Source: Porphyromonadaceae bacterium (GTDB lineage: Bacteria > Bacteroidota > Bacteroidia > Bacteroidales > Porphyromonadaceae). Taken from it: DNA of 48,351 bases. Below, in pieces: positions 1-7,661 of this stretch. Location: positions 1 through 48,351 of the forward strand of contig JAUMYQ010000012.1 in NCBI GenBank assembly GCA_030528555.1, in the 5' to 3' direction. Below the pieces are notes generated by a model, which was not told where the DNA came from, did no database searches, and saw nothing but the letters and a program-made list of their open reading frames with translations. The translations under genes were made by a program, and so were the position numbers. Positions within the stretch are counted from its first letter, which is position 1. Each line of letters opens with the position of its first letter.

Positions 1-69
1 ATGTCACCTCAGGGGAGTCTTAGATAGGGCTTTATGTGGTTTGAAGACTTTGTTAGGGAACTTGTAGGT

Positions 70-100
70 TTTGCGTATAGTGGGATAATGCTTACCTTTG
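70..100 (+). promoter_or_regulatory. Promoter of rpsO
   Basis: TTTG at 70-73 and TACCTTTG at 93-100 are separated by 19 bp, which matches the Bacteroidota housekeeping promoter (TTTG, about 19 bp, TAnnTTTG). The start codon of rpsO lies about 80 bp downstream, leaving a leader that could carry S15 autoregulation. That regulation is inferred from other bacteria, not seen here. Bases 1-69 hold no recognisable gene. Confidence 0.75.
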
Positions 101-181
101 TACAACGATCCGAAGCTCCGTCTGTACGCGAGGTACTTACGGAGGCGGTATTAAGGTTTAATTGTAATAACAAACAACATT

Positions 182-451
182 ATGTATCTAGATTCAGCTA
201 AGAAGGCAGAGCTTTTTGAGAAGTATGGTAAGGGAGCTAAGGATACGGGTAGCCCAGAGAGCCAGATTGCGCTCTTCACGTTCCGCATAGCTCACCTAAC
301 GGAGCATCTCAAGAAGAACCATAAGGATTACAGCACGCAGCGTTCGCTCAAGATGATTATCGGTAAGCGTCGTCGTATGCTGGATTACCTGCTCAAGAAT
401 GATATCGAGCGTTATCGTGCGATCATCAAAGAGCTAGGTATCCGCCGTTAA
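182..451 (+). CDS. rpsO: 30S ribosomal protein S15
   Basis: Small-subunit ribosomal protein that binds 16S rRNA early in assembly of the platform. The 89-residue length is exactly usual for S15. The middle holds the family signature region GSPESQIALFTFRI (about residues 23-36) and the conserved stretch HKDYSTQRSLKMIIGKRRRML (about 47-67), followed by the LGIRR end. It has its own promoter upstream and a strong terminator downstream, so it is probably monocistronic. No anomalies are visible. Confidence 0.97.
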   Translation: MYLDSAKKAELFEKYGKGAKDTGSPESQIALFTFRIAHLTEHLKKNHKDYSTQRSLKMIIGKRRRMLDYLLKNDIERYRAIIKELGIRR

Positions 452-478
452 TATCGGGGGCCAGGCCCAAGCCACTTC

Positions 479-523
479 GAGCCATCGTTTTGCCAGAGCG
501 GCAAGGCGATGGCTCAGTCTTTT
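479..523 (+). terminator. rpsO terminator
   Basis: GAGCCATCG (479-487) pairs with CGATGGCTC (507-515), and the stem continues inward through TTTTGCC/GGCAAGG with G-U pairs, closing on a five-base loop. TCTTTTT follows. This is a standard intrinsic terminator 28 bp after the rpsO stop. Confidence 0.85.
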
Positions 524-546
524 TAGAGGAATTATCCGATTTGGGA

Positions 547-554
547 TATCTTTG
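547..554 (+). promoter_or_regulatory. Probable -7 element for yjdM
   Basis: TATCTTTG sits 34 bp before the yjdM start codon. A good -33 box is not obvious (only a T-run at 521-524, about 22 bp away), so the call rests mainly on the -7 match and on its position after a terminator. Confidence 0.45.
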
Positions 555-588
555 TAGGAGTAATTAAGCGTAACGACGAGGAAACAAT

Positions 589-924
589 ATGACAGATTAT
601 CCAAGTTGCCCACATTGTACGGGCGAGAATACCTATTTCGATGGGACGACCTATGTGTGTCCCGATTGTGGTGCAGAGTTTAGTGCTGCAGAGGCGGAGG
701 CAGCAGCCCAAGAGGGCATAGCCAAGGACAGTAACGGCACACCGCTGGAGACCGGCGATGCCGTGACGGTGATCAAGGACCTCAAGGTCAAGGGGTCGTC
801 TATGGTCATCAAGCAGGGGACTAAGGTCAAGAGCATTCGCCTGACGGAGAACTCCGAGGAGGTCGATTGTAAGATCGACGGCAGCAGCATTGTGCTGAAG
901 ACCTGCTTTCTGCGCAAGGGTTAA
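589..924 (+). CDS. yjdM: Zinc-ribbon protein of the YjdM/PhnA family
   Basis: Small cytoplasmic protein of the family formerly annotated as alkylphosphonate utilisation protein PhnA. Despite that name it is not phosphonoacetate hydrolase, and its biochemical role is unsettled. The N-terminus carries a zinc ribbon with two CxxC knuckles, CPHC (residues 7-10) and CPDC (about 24-27). The remainder is the SH3-like PhnA domain, with DSNGTPLETGDAVTVIKDLK near residue 50-67 and KVKGSSMVIKQGTKVK after it. At 111 residues it has the usual family length. It has a probable promoter of its own and lies 49 bp ahead of the next gene in the same direction. Confidence 0.92.
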   Translation: MTDYPSCPHCTGENTYFDGTTYVCPDCGAEFSAAEAEAAAQEGIAKDSNGTPLETGDAVTVIKDLKVKGSSMVIKQGTKVKSIRLTENSEEVDCKIDGSSIVLKTCFLRKG

Positions 925-973
925 GCTGGAGAGAAAAGATTACAGACCACAGACTAATAAAAGATAAGAAGCT

Positions 974-1303
974 ATGGCTGAAGATTTCTTGGGTTACGAT
1001 GACCTTGCTGCAATGGCATTTATTCGCAATCATATCCCACAGGAGATGAAGGAGCTGCTCTCGGACGATGATATTATCTACTTTGTGGACCTCATTAGCG
1101 ACTTCTACGAGAGCCGTGGCTTCGTGGGCGAGGATGTGGACGAAGACGCTACGCTCGAGTTTGACGAGGAGGAACTGCTAGACTATGTCGTCAAAAATGC
1201 GATGAAGGATGAGGTGGGCAAGTTCGACCGCGACCAAATTCGCTTCGTTGTGCAGGCAGAGCTGGCTTATTGCGACTCGATTAACCTCTTTGAGGAAGAC
1301 TGA
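974..1303 (+). CDS. Conserved acidic hypothetical protein
   Basis: A 109-residue protein that I do not recognise as a named family. It is strongly acidic, with runs such as [18 protein letters not shown] in the middle, has no signal peptide or membrane segment, and should be cytoplasmic. Predicted structure would be mostly helical. The stop codon is followed after 2 bp by the trmB start, so the two are almost certainly cotranscribed and translationally coupled. This suggests, but does not prove, a link to tRNA or translation. Codon use resembles its neighbours. The start at 974 is the only sensible ATG. Confidence 0.75.
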   Translation: MAEDFLGYDDLAAMAFIRNHIPQEMKELLSDDDIIYFVDLISDFYESRGFVGEDVDEDATLEFDEEELLDYVVKNAMKDEVGKFDRDQIRFVVQAELAYCDSINLFEED

Positions 1304-1305
1304 CG

Positions 1306-2052
1306 ATGGGGAAGAATAAGCTGGCGAAGTTTGCCCAGATGGAGGGCTATCCCCACGTGTTTCAATATCCTTGGGCAAGGCTTCAGACGGAGGCATTTCC
1401 CCACAAAGGTCGTTGGAGGGAGGTCTTCTTTGGGAATGATAACCCTATCGTGTTGGAGCTTGGTTGCGGCAAGGGTGAGTACACCGTGGGGTTAGGACGT
1501 AAGTTCTCCGATAAGAACTTCATCGGCATCGATATCAAGGGAGCGAGGATGTGGGCTGGGGCAACCGAAAGTCACGAGGTAGGGATGACGAATGTTGCTT
1601 TCCTGCGTACCGAGATCGAGCTATTGGAGCATTTCTTCGCCGAGGGCGAGGTGGATGAGATATGGATCACTTTTCCCGATCCGCAGATGAAGAAGACCTC
1701 CAAGCGGTTAACCTCCACGGGCTTTATAGCTCGCTATGCTCGTCTGCTGCGCCCCGAGGGTGTGGTGCATCTCAAGACGGATAGCCCCTTCCTTTACACC
1801 TACACTCGGGCGATGATAGAGTTGAATACCCTCAAAGTGCATGCCGATACGAGCGATCTTTATTCGGGCGATCTAGTGAGTGACATCCTTGAGATTAAGA
1901 CGTATTACGAGCGTCAGTGGTTGAGCCGTGGGCTAACGATCAAGTATCTCGCCTTTGAGCCGCAGAGGGTGGAGGCGTACGAGGAGCCTGATATTGAGAT
2001 AGAGCCTGATAGTTATCGCAGCTTTGGTCGCAACGCTCAAATAACCTCATAG
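1306..2052 (+). CDS. trmB: tRNA (guanine-N7)-methyltransferase
   Basis: SAM-dependent enzyme that methylates G46 in the variable loop of tRNAs to m7G. The Rossmann motif [13 protein letters not shown] lies near residue 51, followed by [12 protein letters not shown], which binds the ribose. The family signature [20 protein letters not shown] (about 122-141) contains the catalytic and tRNA-contacting Asp-Pro and basic residues. The length of 248 residues is slightly above the family average, with a short acidic C-terminal tail ([12 protein letters not shown]). It is the last gene of a short run with the acidic protein upstream, and a strong terminator lies downstream. Confidence 0.95.
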   Translation: MGKNKLAKFAQMEGYPHVFQYPWARLQTEAFPHKGRWREVFFGNDNPIVLELGCGKGEYTVGLGRKFSDKNFIGIDIKGARMWAGATESHEVGMTNVAFLRTEIELLEHFFAEGEVDEIWITFPDPQMKKTSKRLTSTGFIARYARLLRPEGVVHLKTDSPFLYTYTRAMIELNTLKVHADTSDLYSGDLVSDILEIKTYYERQWLSRGLTIKYLAFEPQRVEAYEEPDIEIEPDSYRSFGRNAQITS

Positions 2053-2210
2053 CACGGCACTAGAGTTGTTGCCATCGGATATCGGCTTCGGTTACGTACT
2101 TGAGTGTACGCTGCTCTCGTCAGCCTCGCCCTCTGCGCTTAGCTATTACTGCGCTCTGAGGCTATTTGTGTGAGGAGGTGTATAGCACTAGCGTCGTTAT
2201 AAGACAAGAG

Positions 2211-2250
2211 GCCCCGAGAGAATACTTTTGTATTCTCTCGGGGCTTCGTT
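2211..2250. terminator. Bidirectional terminator between trmB and the SDR gene
   Basis: GCCCCGAGAGAATAC (2211-2225) and its perfect complement (2230-2244) form a 15-bp stem with a TTTT loop. It lies between two convergent genes and can serve both. No open reading frame crossing it is credible. Confidence 0.85.
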
Positions 2251-2273
2251 TGGGGTTCAAGCCTCACAGCGTG

Positions 2274-3005
2274 CTATTTGATAGGCAGACGCTCCCAAAG
2301 GGGGCGAGGGATGAGCCGCCAAAGTCCAACGAGGAGGCGGTATCGCCAGTCGATTATGCGGATGCTTTTGCCCTTGTCGATGGCTCGGACTATGGCACGA
2401 GCCACAGTAGGAGCTGTCATTATCATCGGGAAGTGTGCGCCCGATAGGAGGGGAGTAGCTACGAAGCCAGGGCGAATGTCCGTAATGCGCACATTACTTA
2501 GCCCACGGATGGCGCAGAGCTGGCGCAATGCCTGCAGGTAGGTCGCTTGATAGGCTTTGCTGGAGGAGTAAGCCGCTGCACTCCCCAAGCCACGAGTGCC
2601 AGCAACGGAACTGATGGCTGCGATATGTCCGTCACCTTGTGCTGCAAAGAGGTTGAATATGTGTCCTACGGCACGAGTAAAGCCGAAGACATTCACTTCG
2701 TTTGTTTGCTGCTCTAGCTCTTCGTTAAGACCGATGTTTTGCCAGCCAATGCCCGAGCTGTGGAGGTAGAGGTCTAGCCCGCCAAGCTCCTCGATAAGGC
2801 GATCGAGGAGGCGAGTGCACCCCTCGTCTGTGAGGTCGATGCTTTCGATGATGATGCGTTCGGGGGCGAGCTTTTGTAGCTGTAGAAGCGGCTCTAGTCG
2901 CCTTGCTGCTAGACCGACCTGATAGCCTCGTGCGATGTATAGCTTTGCTAGCTCTAGCCCGATACCCGAGCTAGCTCCCATAATGATGACGCGTTTGTTA
3001 GCCAT
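2274..3005 (-). CDS. SDR family NAD(P)-dependent oxidoreductase
   Basis: Classical short-chain dehydrogenase/reductase of 243 residues. The N-terminal cofactor motif is GASSGIG (about residues 10-16), and an LAARR segment after strand 2 (about 33-37) suggests NADP preference. The NNAG-like position reads HSSGIG. The catalytic Ser lies in ISSVAG and the Tyr/Lys pair in AAYSSSKAYQ, so the active site is complete. The substrate cannot be read from the sequence. The start codon is separated by only 4 bp from the stop of pdxB, so the two are cotranscribed, but a shared pathway is not established. Confidence 0.9.
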   Translation of the reverse strand: MANKRVIIMGASSGIGLELAKLYIARGYQVGLAARRLEPLLQLQKLAPERIIIESIDLTDEGCTRLLDRLIEELGGLDLYLHSSGIGWQNIGLNEELEQQTNEVNVFGFTRAVGHIFNLFAAQGDGHIAAISSVAGTRGLGSAAAYSSSKAYQATYLQALRQLCAIRGLSNVRITDIRPGFVATPLLSGAHFPMIMTAPTVARAIVRAIDKGKSIRIIDWRYRLLVGLWRLIPRPLWERLPIK

Positions 3006-3009
3006 TGGG

Positions 3010-4134
3010 TTATGCTTTGTGAGGGGTGAAGCCTAGGACTGCGAGGGCTACATCTAGCTCGGCATCGCCTGTGGGCTGGTAGGTGTAGGCGGAGGTTTCC
3101 CTCGGATAGTGATAGCTGCGCCGTAGGGCTTCAAAGGCTGTGGGTTGCGCCTTGAGCCGCTCCGTGAGGGGCGCAAGGTCTAGGACATGGTGCATCGCGT
3201 GGCGTAGGGCGACCTCCTTGGGAGAACTGATTCGTAGAGGTTGCTTAGGCTGTTCCAAGGCTTTAGTGTCGTACAGCCCACGAGTGAGGGGCAGCCCGAA
3301 GTGTTGGCACAGTGCCTCGACCGACATATGCGAGCCTCGGAGCTTGCCATCGGCCGAGAAGCCCGCGATGTGGGGGGTAGCGGTGTGGGCTAGGTGAAGC
3401 AGCTCGGTACTAGGGTTTGGCTCTCCCTCCCAGCAGTCGATCATGAGGGCCGAGAGCTGCCCAAGGCGTATCCCCCTGATGAGGGCAGCGGTGTCGGTGA
3501 CTGCGCCACGGCAGGCGTTGATGAGGATGGGCTTGCGCTGGCAGCGACTGACGAAGCCTTCGTCCACGAGGTGGAAGGTTGGGTGTGCACCCTCTCTTGT
3601 GAGTGGTGTATGTAGGGTGATGATGTCTGCCTCAGCCCATATTTGCTCCAGTGAGCAGAACCCCTCGCTCCCCTCTCTTTCGGCTCGTGGGGGGTCGTAG
3701 AGTAGGGGCTTTAGCCCAAAGGCGGTACAGCGGCTAGCGACCTCACGCCCCACATGCCCCACGCCAATGATGCCGATGGTCTTATCTTCTAACGCTTGCC
3801 CCGAGCTGTCGCTCCATGTACTTAGAGCGGAGTAGACCCACTCGGCTACGGCCGTAGCATTGCAGCCAGCGGCACTGCGCACCATGATACCCGAGCGAGC
3901 GCAGAAGTCTAGGTCGATGTGATCCATACCTGCCGTGGCTGTGCAGATGAGACGTACGCTACTTCCCTTGAGTAGCTCTTCGGTGCAGGGGGTAATGCTG
4001 CGCACGATGAGGGCATCTGCCCCCGAGATACTTTGGGGTGTGAAGTCTCTATTCTCTAGCCTTGTGAGCCTTAGCCCCTCAATCACAAGCCCCTCAAGGT
4101 AGGGGATAGAGCTCTCGGCAATGACGTGTATCAT
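3010..4134 (-). CDS. pdxB: 4-phosphoerythronate dehydrogenase
   Basis: Second enzyme of the DXP-dependent pyridoxal-5'-phosphate pathway; oxidises 4-phosphoerythronate to 2-oxo-3-hydroxy-4-phosphobutanoate. It belongs to the D-2-hydroxyacid dehydrogenase family. The substrate-domain start (MIHVIAESSIPYLEG), the segment TATAGMDHIDLDF, the NAD motif IGIIGVGHVGREVA and the catalytic residues Arg (NACRGAVTD), Glu (DCWEGEP) and His (TPHIAGFSADG) are all visible. The segment after IAGFSADGK and the C-terminal dimerisation domain are typical of PdxB instead of generic dehydrogenases. The length of 374 residues is normal. The SDR gene follows after 4 bp. Confidence 0.93.
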   Translation of the reverse strand: MIHVIAESSIPYLEGLVIEGLRLTRLENRDFTPQSISGADALIVRSITPCTEELLKGSSVRLICTATAGMDHIDLDFCARSGIMVRSAAGCNATAVAEWVYSALSTWSDSSGQALEDKTIGIIGVGHVGREVASRCTAFGLKPLLYDPPRAEREGSEGFCSLEQIWAEADIITLHTPLTREGAHPTFHLVDEGFVSRCQRKPILINACRGAVTDTAALIRGIRLGQLSALMIDCWEGEPNPSTELLHLAHTATPHIAGFSADGKLRGSHMSVEALCQHFGLPLTRGLYDTKALEQPKQPLRISSPKEVALRHAMHHVLDLAPLTERLKAQPTAFEALRRSYHYPRETSAYTYQPTGDAELDVALAVLGFTPHKA

Positions 4135-4144
4135 AGTGCTTGCT

Positions 4145-4193
4145 TAAAAATAAATAGTGCTGCAAAACGAGGTATGCCTACGTCTTGCAGCAC
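4145..4193 (-). terminator. Terminator of the DUF3467 gene
   Basis: GTGCTGCAA (4157-4165) pairs with TTGCAGCAC (4185-4193), with further pairing inside. On the minus strand the hairpin is followed by TATTTATTTTTAA, so it terminates transcripts leaving the DUF3467 gene. This implies that pdxB has its own promoter or relies on read-through. Confidence 0.75.
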
Positions 4194-4214
4194 CGCCCTT
4201 GGGCTTGTATTGCA

Positions 4215-4526
4215 CTAAGCCTGACCCTCTGGCATGGCGTTGGGGCTGCCCTCAAGCTCCTCAGCGAGGAAGATCTTGCCAAACTGCTGCTCGTGTGCAT
4301 AGACGTGTTGCCCGAGTAGGTTCAGAAGACGTTTCGTGTTGGCAGGGTTTAAAATCACACGACTATGTACTTTGGCAGAGTGTCTCCCTGGGATCATACG
4401 CACGAAGTCAATGACAAACTCCTCGGGCGACTGCGATACGAGTGCCATATTGCTGTAGATACCCTCGGCGATGTCTTCAGGTAGATCGATCTTGAATTCT
4501 ACGGCTGATGATTCATTACTCTCCAT
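4215..4526 (-). CDS. DUF3467 domain-containing protein
   Basis: A 103-residue cytoplasmic protein of the DUF3467 family, common in Bacteroidota and of unknown function. Typical features are the segment IDLPEDIAEGIYSNMALV (about residues 13-30), EEFVIDFVRMIPG (about 35-47) and the NPANTKRLLNLLGQHVYAHE stretch (about 60-79). No signal peptide or catalytic motif is visible. It has a -7 element upstream and a clear terminator downstream, so it is probably transcribed alone. Family assignment is confident; role is not. Confidence 0.85.
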   Translation of the reverse strand: MESNESSAVEFKIDLPEDIAEGIYSNMALVSQSPEEFVIDFVRMIPGRHSAKVHSRVILNPANTKRLLNLLGQHVYAHEQQFGKIFLAEELEGSPNAMPEGQA

Positions 4527-4883
4527 AAGCTTTAAAAATTAGTTGTTCGTATATCTTCCTTTGCCTCAAAGGTAGCAAAATCTCATCAAAAGAGCGATGA
4601 CTAAGCGCAGTGAAATAGGGTTGTATACTTCTATCTTTCGTGGTGTTTCGTCGAGGATCGAACTCTCGTTCTACTCGTTCTGGGCTTCAGTACATATCTC
4701 TTGAAAATCGTATGCCTAAAAGTCTCGAAATTAACCTCATCGTTTTGTGAAGATGATTTGCTAAGTTTGTAGAGTGGTGCTGTCTGAGAGACCTTAAGTG
4801 CTAATCCGTTTCCGCCCGAGGCTCAAAGTTCTTGAGGCGCCACCACTAGGATAGCAACACTAACCCTTAATAGTATTAAGGTA
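4527..4883. other. Divergent intergenic region
   Basis: About 357 bp between divergent genes. On the minus strand TACCTTTG (4567-4574) is a likely -7 element of the DUF3467 gene, although no -33 box is well spaced. On the plus strand TAAGTTTG (4762-4769) could be the -7 element of the propeptide gene at 4884; the TTTTG at 4743-4747 is only 14 bp away, so the match is weak. I see no coding sequence or RNA gene here. Confidence 0.4.
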
Positions 4884-5549
4884 ATGAAAACAAGAGAAAA
4901 ATTGAGCCGTTGGCTCTTAATTTCTCTTTTCGTGGGATTGATGTGGACTTCCTGTGCCAAAGAGGAGATTGCTGTGCTGGATGTGCCTACTGCATCATCT
5001 AAGCAAGTTATGCAGACGCAAGACGCGCCTTCCCTCTTCCTCACCGAGGAAGAAGCCGAGGTGCAAGCCTCCGACCTCTACGCAGCGTTCTTTGCGGACG
5101 AACTGCGCTCGAGCCATCCGCCCCGAGTAGAGAATGTTCGCCTGCTTGATCCTTTCCGCTCTACGCAAGACTCCTCGGGCGGTATCTATGTGGTGAACTT
5201 TGAGAACAATGGTGGCTACATTATGATGGCAGAGCATCGCCACGGTGAGCCAATCCTCGCTGCTTGTCCTCAGGGCAATTTCGATCTTGACAAAGCTCTC
5301 GGCAATCCCAACTTCGCTCCCATCCTCGCTAATATGCGTGCCCTCGTTGCTGCTGGTCCACAGCAAGGTAGCCTAGATGGCAAGAGCCTTCCTCCTGATG
5401 TGCCAATGCCAGAGCCAGGTGATCCTCATTACCCTGATGCTCCAATAATTCCTAAGCCTCCAGTCGATCCTACTCCTTCGAAGCTTATTCGTAAGCTTAT
5501 AGGTTATGATTATGGACCGTGGAACGAGGCTCAGGGGATACTAGGGTGA
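4884..5549 (+). CDS. Secreted Spi-like propeptide of a truncated C10 (streptopain-type) protease
   Basis: A 221-residue lipoprotein with signal peptide and lipobox LMWTSC (Cys near residue 24). The domain that follows resembles the propeptide/Spi inhibitor region of C10 cysteine proteases such as streptopain and PrtT: it has the segments LTEEEAEVQASDLYAAFF and GGIYVVNFENNGGYIMMAEH, typical of the beta-sheet that fills the active site. After a Pro-rich linker (about residues 170-195) the sequence reaches IGYDYGPWNEA, which looks like the first residues of a mature protease, and stops. No catalytic Cys follows. It is a protease reduced to its inhibitor domain by deletion; whether it still acts as an inhibitor is inference. 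Confidence 0.7.
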   Translation: MKTREKLSRWLLISLFVGLMWTSCAKEEIAVLDVPTASSKQVMQTQDAPSLFLTEEEAEVQASDLYAAFFADELRSSHPPRVENVRLLDPFRSTQDSSGGIYVVNFENNGGYIMMAEHRHGEPILAACPQGNFDLDKALGNPNFAPILANMRALVAAGPQQGSLDGKSLPPDVPMPEPGDPHYPDAPIIPKPPVDPTPSKLIRKLIGYDYGPWNEAQGILG

Positions 5550-5794
5550 GAATTGAAACAACTACAAGGTATGACGAAAAACGTTTAGTGCATTGCAACT
5601 TTGGTTGGGAGGCAGGGAATGTCCCTTTTGTAAATAAATATAGCTACAATGGATATTACTTTAGTGAGGTGTTCTATGCTCGAAAGAACCCGAGTGCTTC
5701 TATAGAAAAAGAACTTAGAAGAGCCAAGGAAGGAACGATCGACTTTTTCCGGTATAATCTACAAATATTGACCAATATAGCCCCAAAGCGATGA
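5519..5794 (+). pseudogene. C-terminal remnant of a C10 cysteine protease
   Basis: This reading frame overlaps the preceding one in a different frame and encodes about 90 residues. The motif LVHCNFGWEAG followed by YNGYYFSEVF corresponds to the catalytic-His strand of C10 proteases (HxNWGWGG...NGYY in other members). The part that should lie between, including the nucleophilic Cys and most of the catalytic domain (an estimated 150-200 residues), is absent. A deletion together with a frame change thus separates propeptide and tail. It has no convincing start of its own and is best read as debris, though its stop overlaps the next start codon and translation through it could feed the lipoprotein gene. 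Confidence 0.7.
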
Positions 5795-6513
5795 CAACGA
5801 AAAGTATAGTGTGGGTAATGCTGGCTGTGTTAGCCAGCGTTGTATTCAGTCGCTGCGGACAGACAGATCCTACAATTGATGGGGGAGATACAGAAGAGAA
5901 TAGATACTTTTACGACTATATCTTTGGTAGTATTATGGTGCCTAGTCAGTTAAAAATTAAGACGTGGACTCATCCAGTGTATGATAAGGAGTTGAATACG
6001 CCAAGGACAAAGTTGTTTCTGGAGTTCGATGGAGAGGTATATAGTGACAGACGGGATACCCCTGCTGTGCCGAAGCCCTTAGAGGAGTTTCGTACCCGTG
6101 TGGGTGATGTTTATCGAGTAGATTATTATGAGTCATATCGTCCAGGAGGGGAGGTGGCGATAGGTTTAGGAATCGCTGCGTTGTCTGTAGAGGCTGTGGA
6201 TGATTATAGCACTGTTTATAAGGCAGGTGCAAGCCTTGCACCTATTACCGAAGTTACCTATTTTTCCTGGGATATAGGTTTGGCGAAGCTAATCTTAGGA
6301 GAACGAAAACGTCCAATAGATTTAGAAGAGAAGTATACGAGGATGCTCTCCGATGGTATAGAGCAGTGTCGGGTTCCTTTTCCTAGCTTTATAAAGTTTA
6401 ATTTTCTAGAAGCACCGAGCCAGCCGCGGGTGAAGCTGCGGTTTGTAGTGACGTTCGACAACGGCTCTCAGCTGGAGTGTACCGAGGAGGTCGAGATCCG
6501 CGAGATGATCTAG
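5791..6513 (+). CDS. Putative lipoprotein downstream of the C10 remnant
   Basis: A 240-residue protein of unknown function. The N-terminus is a signal peptide ending in a lipobox-like VVFSRC (Cys near residue 22), followed by an acidic linker. The rest appears beta-rich with no enzyme motif that I recognise; it may belong to the DUF5034 type of Bacteroidota lipoproteins, but I cannot confirm this. The ATG overlaps the stop of the upstream protease remnant in an ATGA arrangement, which points to translational coupling and to an original operon of protease plus partner. A function as inhibitor or accessory factor of the lost protease is speculation. Confidence 0.65.
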   Translation: MTTKSIVWVMLAVLASVVFSRCGQTDPTIDGGDTEENRYFYDYIFGSIMVPSQLKIKTWTHPVYDKELNTPRTKLFLEFDGEVYSDRRDTPAVPKPLEEFRTRVGDVYRVDYYESYRPGGEVAIGLGIAALSVEAVDDYSTVYKAGASLAPITEVTYFSWDIGLAKLILGERKRPIDLEEKYTRMLSDGIEQCRVPFPSFIKFNFLEAPSQPRVKLRFVVTFDNGSQLECTEEVEIREMI

Positions 6514-6834
6514 GGTGATACACCTTCAAAACAATGTAGCGAAGCGAAGAGTATTATATTGCGCTGTTGGCGCTTCTCCATTTTGGAGTACTTTGGCTGT
6601 TGCTATTACGAGATATTATGCCCCACGAATGACACACCTTGGTCGTTCGTGGGGCGTAATGTTTGCCATGTTGCTTTGGGCTTTTGCGATATCCAGGGGA
6701 AGTTGATAGTGCATTTTATCAGCGATATCGCTTCATCCGTTGTTCATAAATTGTTGTTTGCTTCAAGGGTAACTATAGATCCTTTAGATGATGCTGGAGA
6801 GAACTCTTCCTCTAGTAAATGTTTAGTATTAGGC
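6514..6834. other. Convergent intergenic region
   Basis: About 320 bp between the lipoprotein gene and rnc, which converge. It contains the long hairpin described separately. Short open frames here encode low-complexity, non-conserved-looking peptides and run into rnc in antisense, so I do not call them. Confidence 0.5.
6615..6660. terminator. Long hairpin, probable bidirectional terminator
   Basis: The arms 6615-6633 and 6642-6660 (centred on CCCCACGAA and TTCGTGGGG) form a 19-bp stem with a few G-U pairs and an eight-base loop. It lies between convergent genes. The T-run on either side is poor (GTTTG after the stem on the plus strand), so termination efficiency is uncertain. Confidence 0.6.
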
Positions 6835-7602
6835 TTATTGGACTTCCGTTAGGCTGATAGTAGGATCGATAGCATTGAGCGAGATGAGTGCTACGTGTGC
6901 TGCCTCTTGATGAGCCTCTTTCTTGTTGCGTCCATGTCCTACGCCCACTTTTTTGCCGTCAATGAAGACGGCCGAGATAAATGTGCCTCCTGAGCGTTTA
7001 GGTTCTTGTTGCATTTGAAATTCTAAGGGTAAATGGTGCTTTTGTGCCCACTCTAAGAGAAGTGACTTGTAGTTGGTGGTTTGATCCAATAGGCTGTCTT
7101 CGAGCTCAAAAAACATAGGGAGTACCTTTTGGATAATAAATCGCTCTGCAACCCTATAGCCTCGGTCTAGGTAGATAGCTCCGATAAGGGCTTCTAGTGT
7201 ATTGCCATAGACATCAGCACTAAGACTGCTGTTCAGAGCCTCGTGTCCATGTCGGAGGTAGAGGTCTAGCTGCATACGTCTGCCGATGGCGTTATTTACG
7301 GCACGTTTGACGATGGCTGAGCGACGTTTGCTCATTTGTCCCTCGGTCCACTCTGGGTACTTTCGATAGAGGTGCCCTGCAATGACAGTCGAGAGCACGG
7401 AGTCACCGAGAAACTCTAATCGCTCGTTGTTGAGCTTATTGCCCCCCGTGTCTTGCTCGCTGCAGGAGCTGTGTGTAAAAGCCAGTTTGTAGACCTCCAG
7501 ATGCCGAGGGTGAAAGCCGAGGGTCTTGTACGAAGGAAGCAGAGGCTTCTCAGTGTGGTTACCGAAAAGCCTCTGTATCCGTTGGATGAAATGACGTATC
7601 AT
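6835..7602 (-). CDS. rnc: Ribonuclease III
   Basis: Double-strand-specific endoribonuclease that processes rRNA precursors and structured mRNAs. The catalytic domain carries the signature NERLEFLGDSVLSTV (about residues 60-74) and the second acidic cluster YGNTLEALIGAIYLDRGY. In that cluster an Asn stands where E. coli has Asp114, while the essential Glu is present; I believe this Asn is usual in the phylum. The C-terminal dsRNA-binding domain is visible from NYKSLLLEWAQKH to KKEAHQEAAHVAL. The length of 255 residues is slightly long because of an N-terminal extension. It is the last gene of the acpP-fabF-rnc operon, 59 bp after fabF. Confidence 0.95.
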   Translation of the reverse strand: MIRHFIQRIQRLFGNHTEKPLLPSYKTLGFHPRHLEVYKLAFTHSSCSEQDTGGNKLNNERLEFLGDSVLSTVIAGHLYRKYPEWTEGQMSKRRSAIVKRAVNNAIGRRMQLDLYLRHGHEALNSSLSADVYGNTLEALIGAIYLDRGYRVAERFIIQKVLPMFFELEDSLLDQTTNYKSLLLEWAQKHHLPLEFQMQQEPKRSGGTFISAVFIDGKKVGVGHGRNKKEAHQEAAHVALISLNAIDPTISLTEVQ

Positions 7603-7661
7603 GTAGATTGTTTAGAGCTAATCTGGTGATCCGCCCCAAGTCGTTTGCCTACGCGTGAGGA

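Noticed and set aside
2166-2447. Open frame of 93 codons downstream of trmB
   Set aside because: It crosses the bidirectional terminator and overlaps the SDR gene in antisense.
4157-4414. Open frame of 85 codons on the plus strand opposite the DUF3467 gene
   Set aside because: It is antisense to a recognisable family member and starts inside its terminator.
4640-4680. tRNA-like segment (GAGGATCGAACTCTCG) upstream of the protease remnant
   Set aside because: Only a T-arm-like string is present; no acceptor or anticodon arm can be drawn.
6515-6852. Two overlapping open frames between the lipoprotein gene and rnc
   Set aside because: They cross the long hairpin and run into rnc in antisense; their composition is not protein-like.
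6900-7260. RNase III inactivated by Asn in place of Asp114
   Set aside because: The essential Glu and the first acidic cluster are intact, and I believe Asn at this position is usual in Bacteroidota, so it is not evidence for inactivity.
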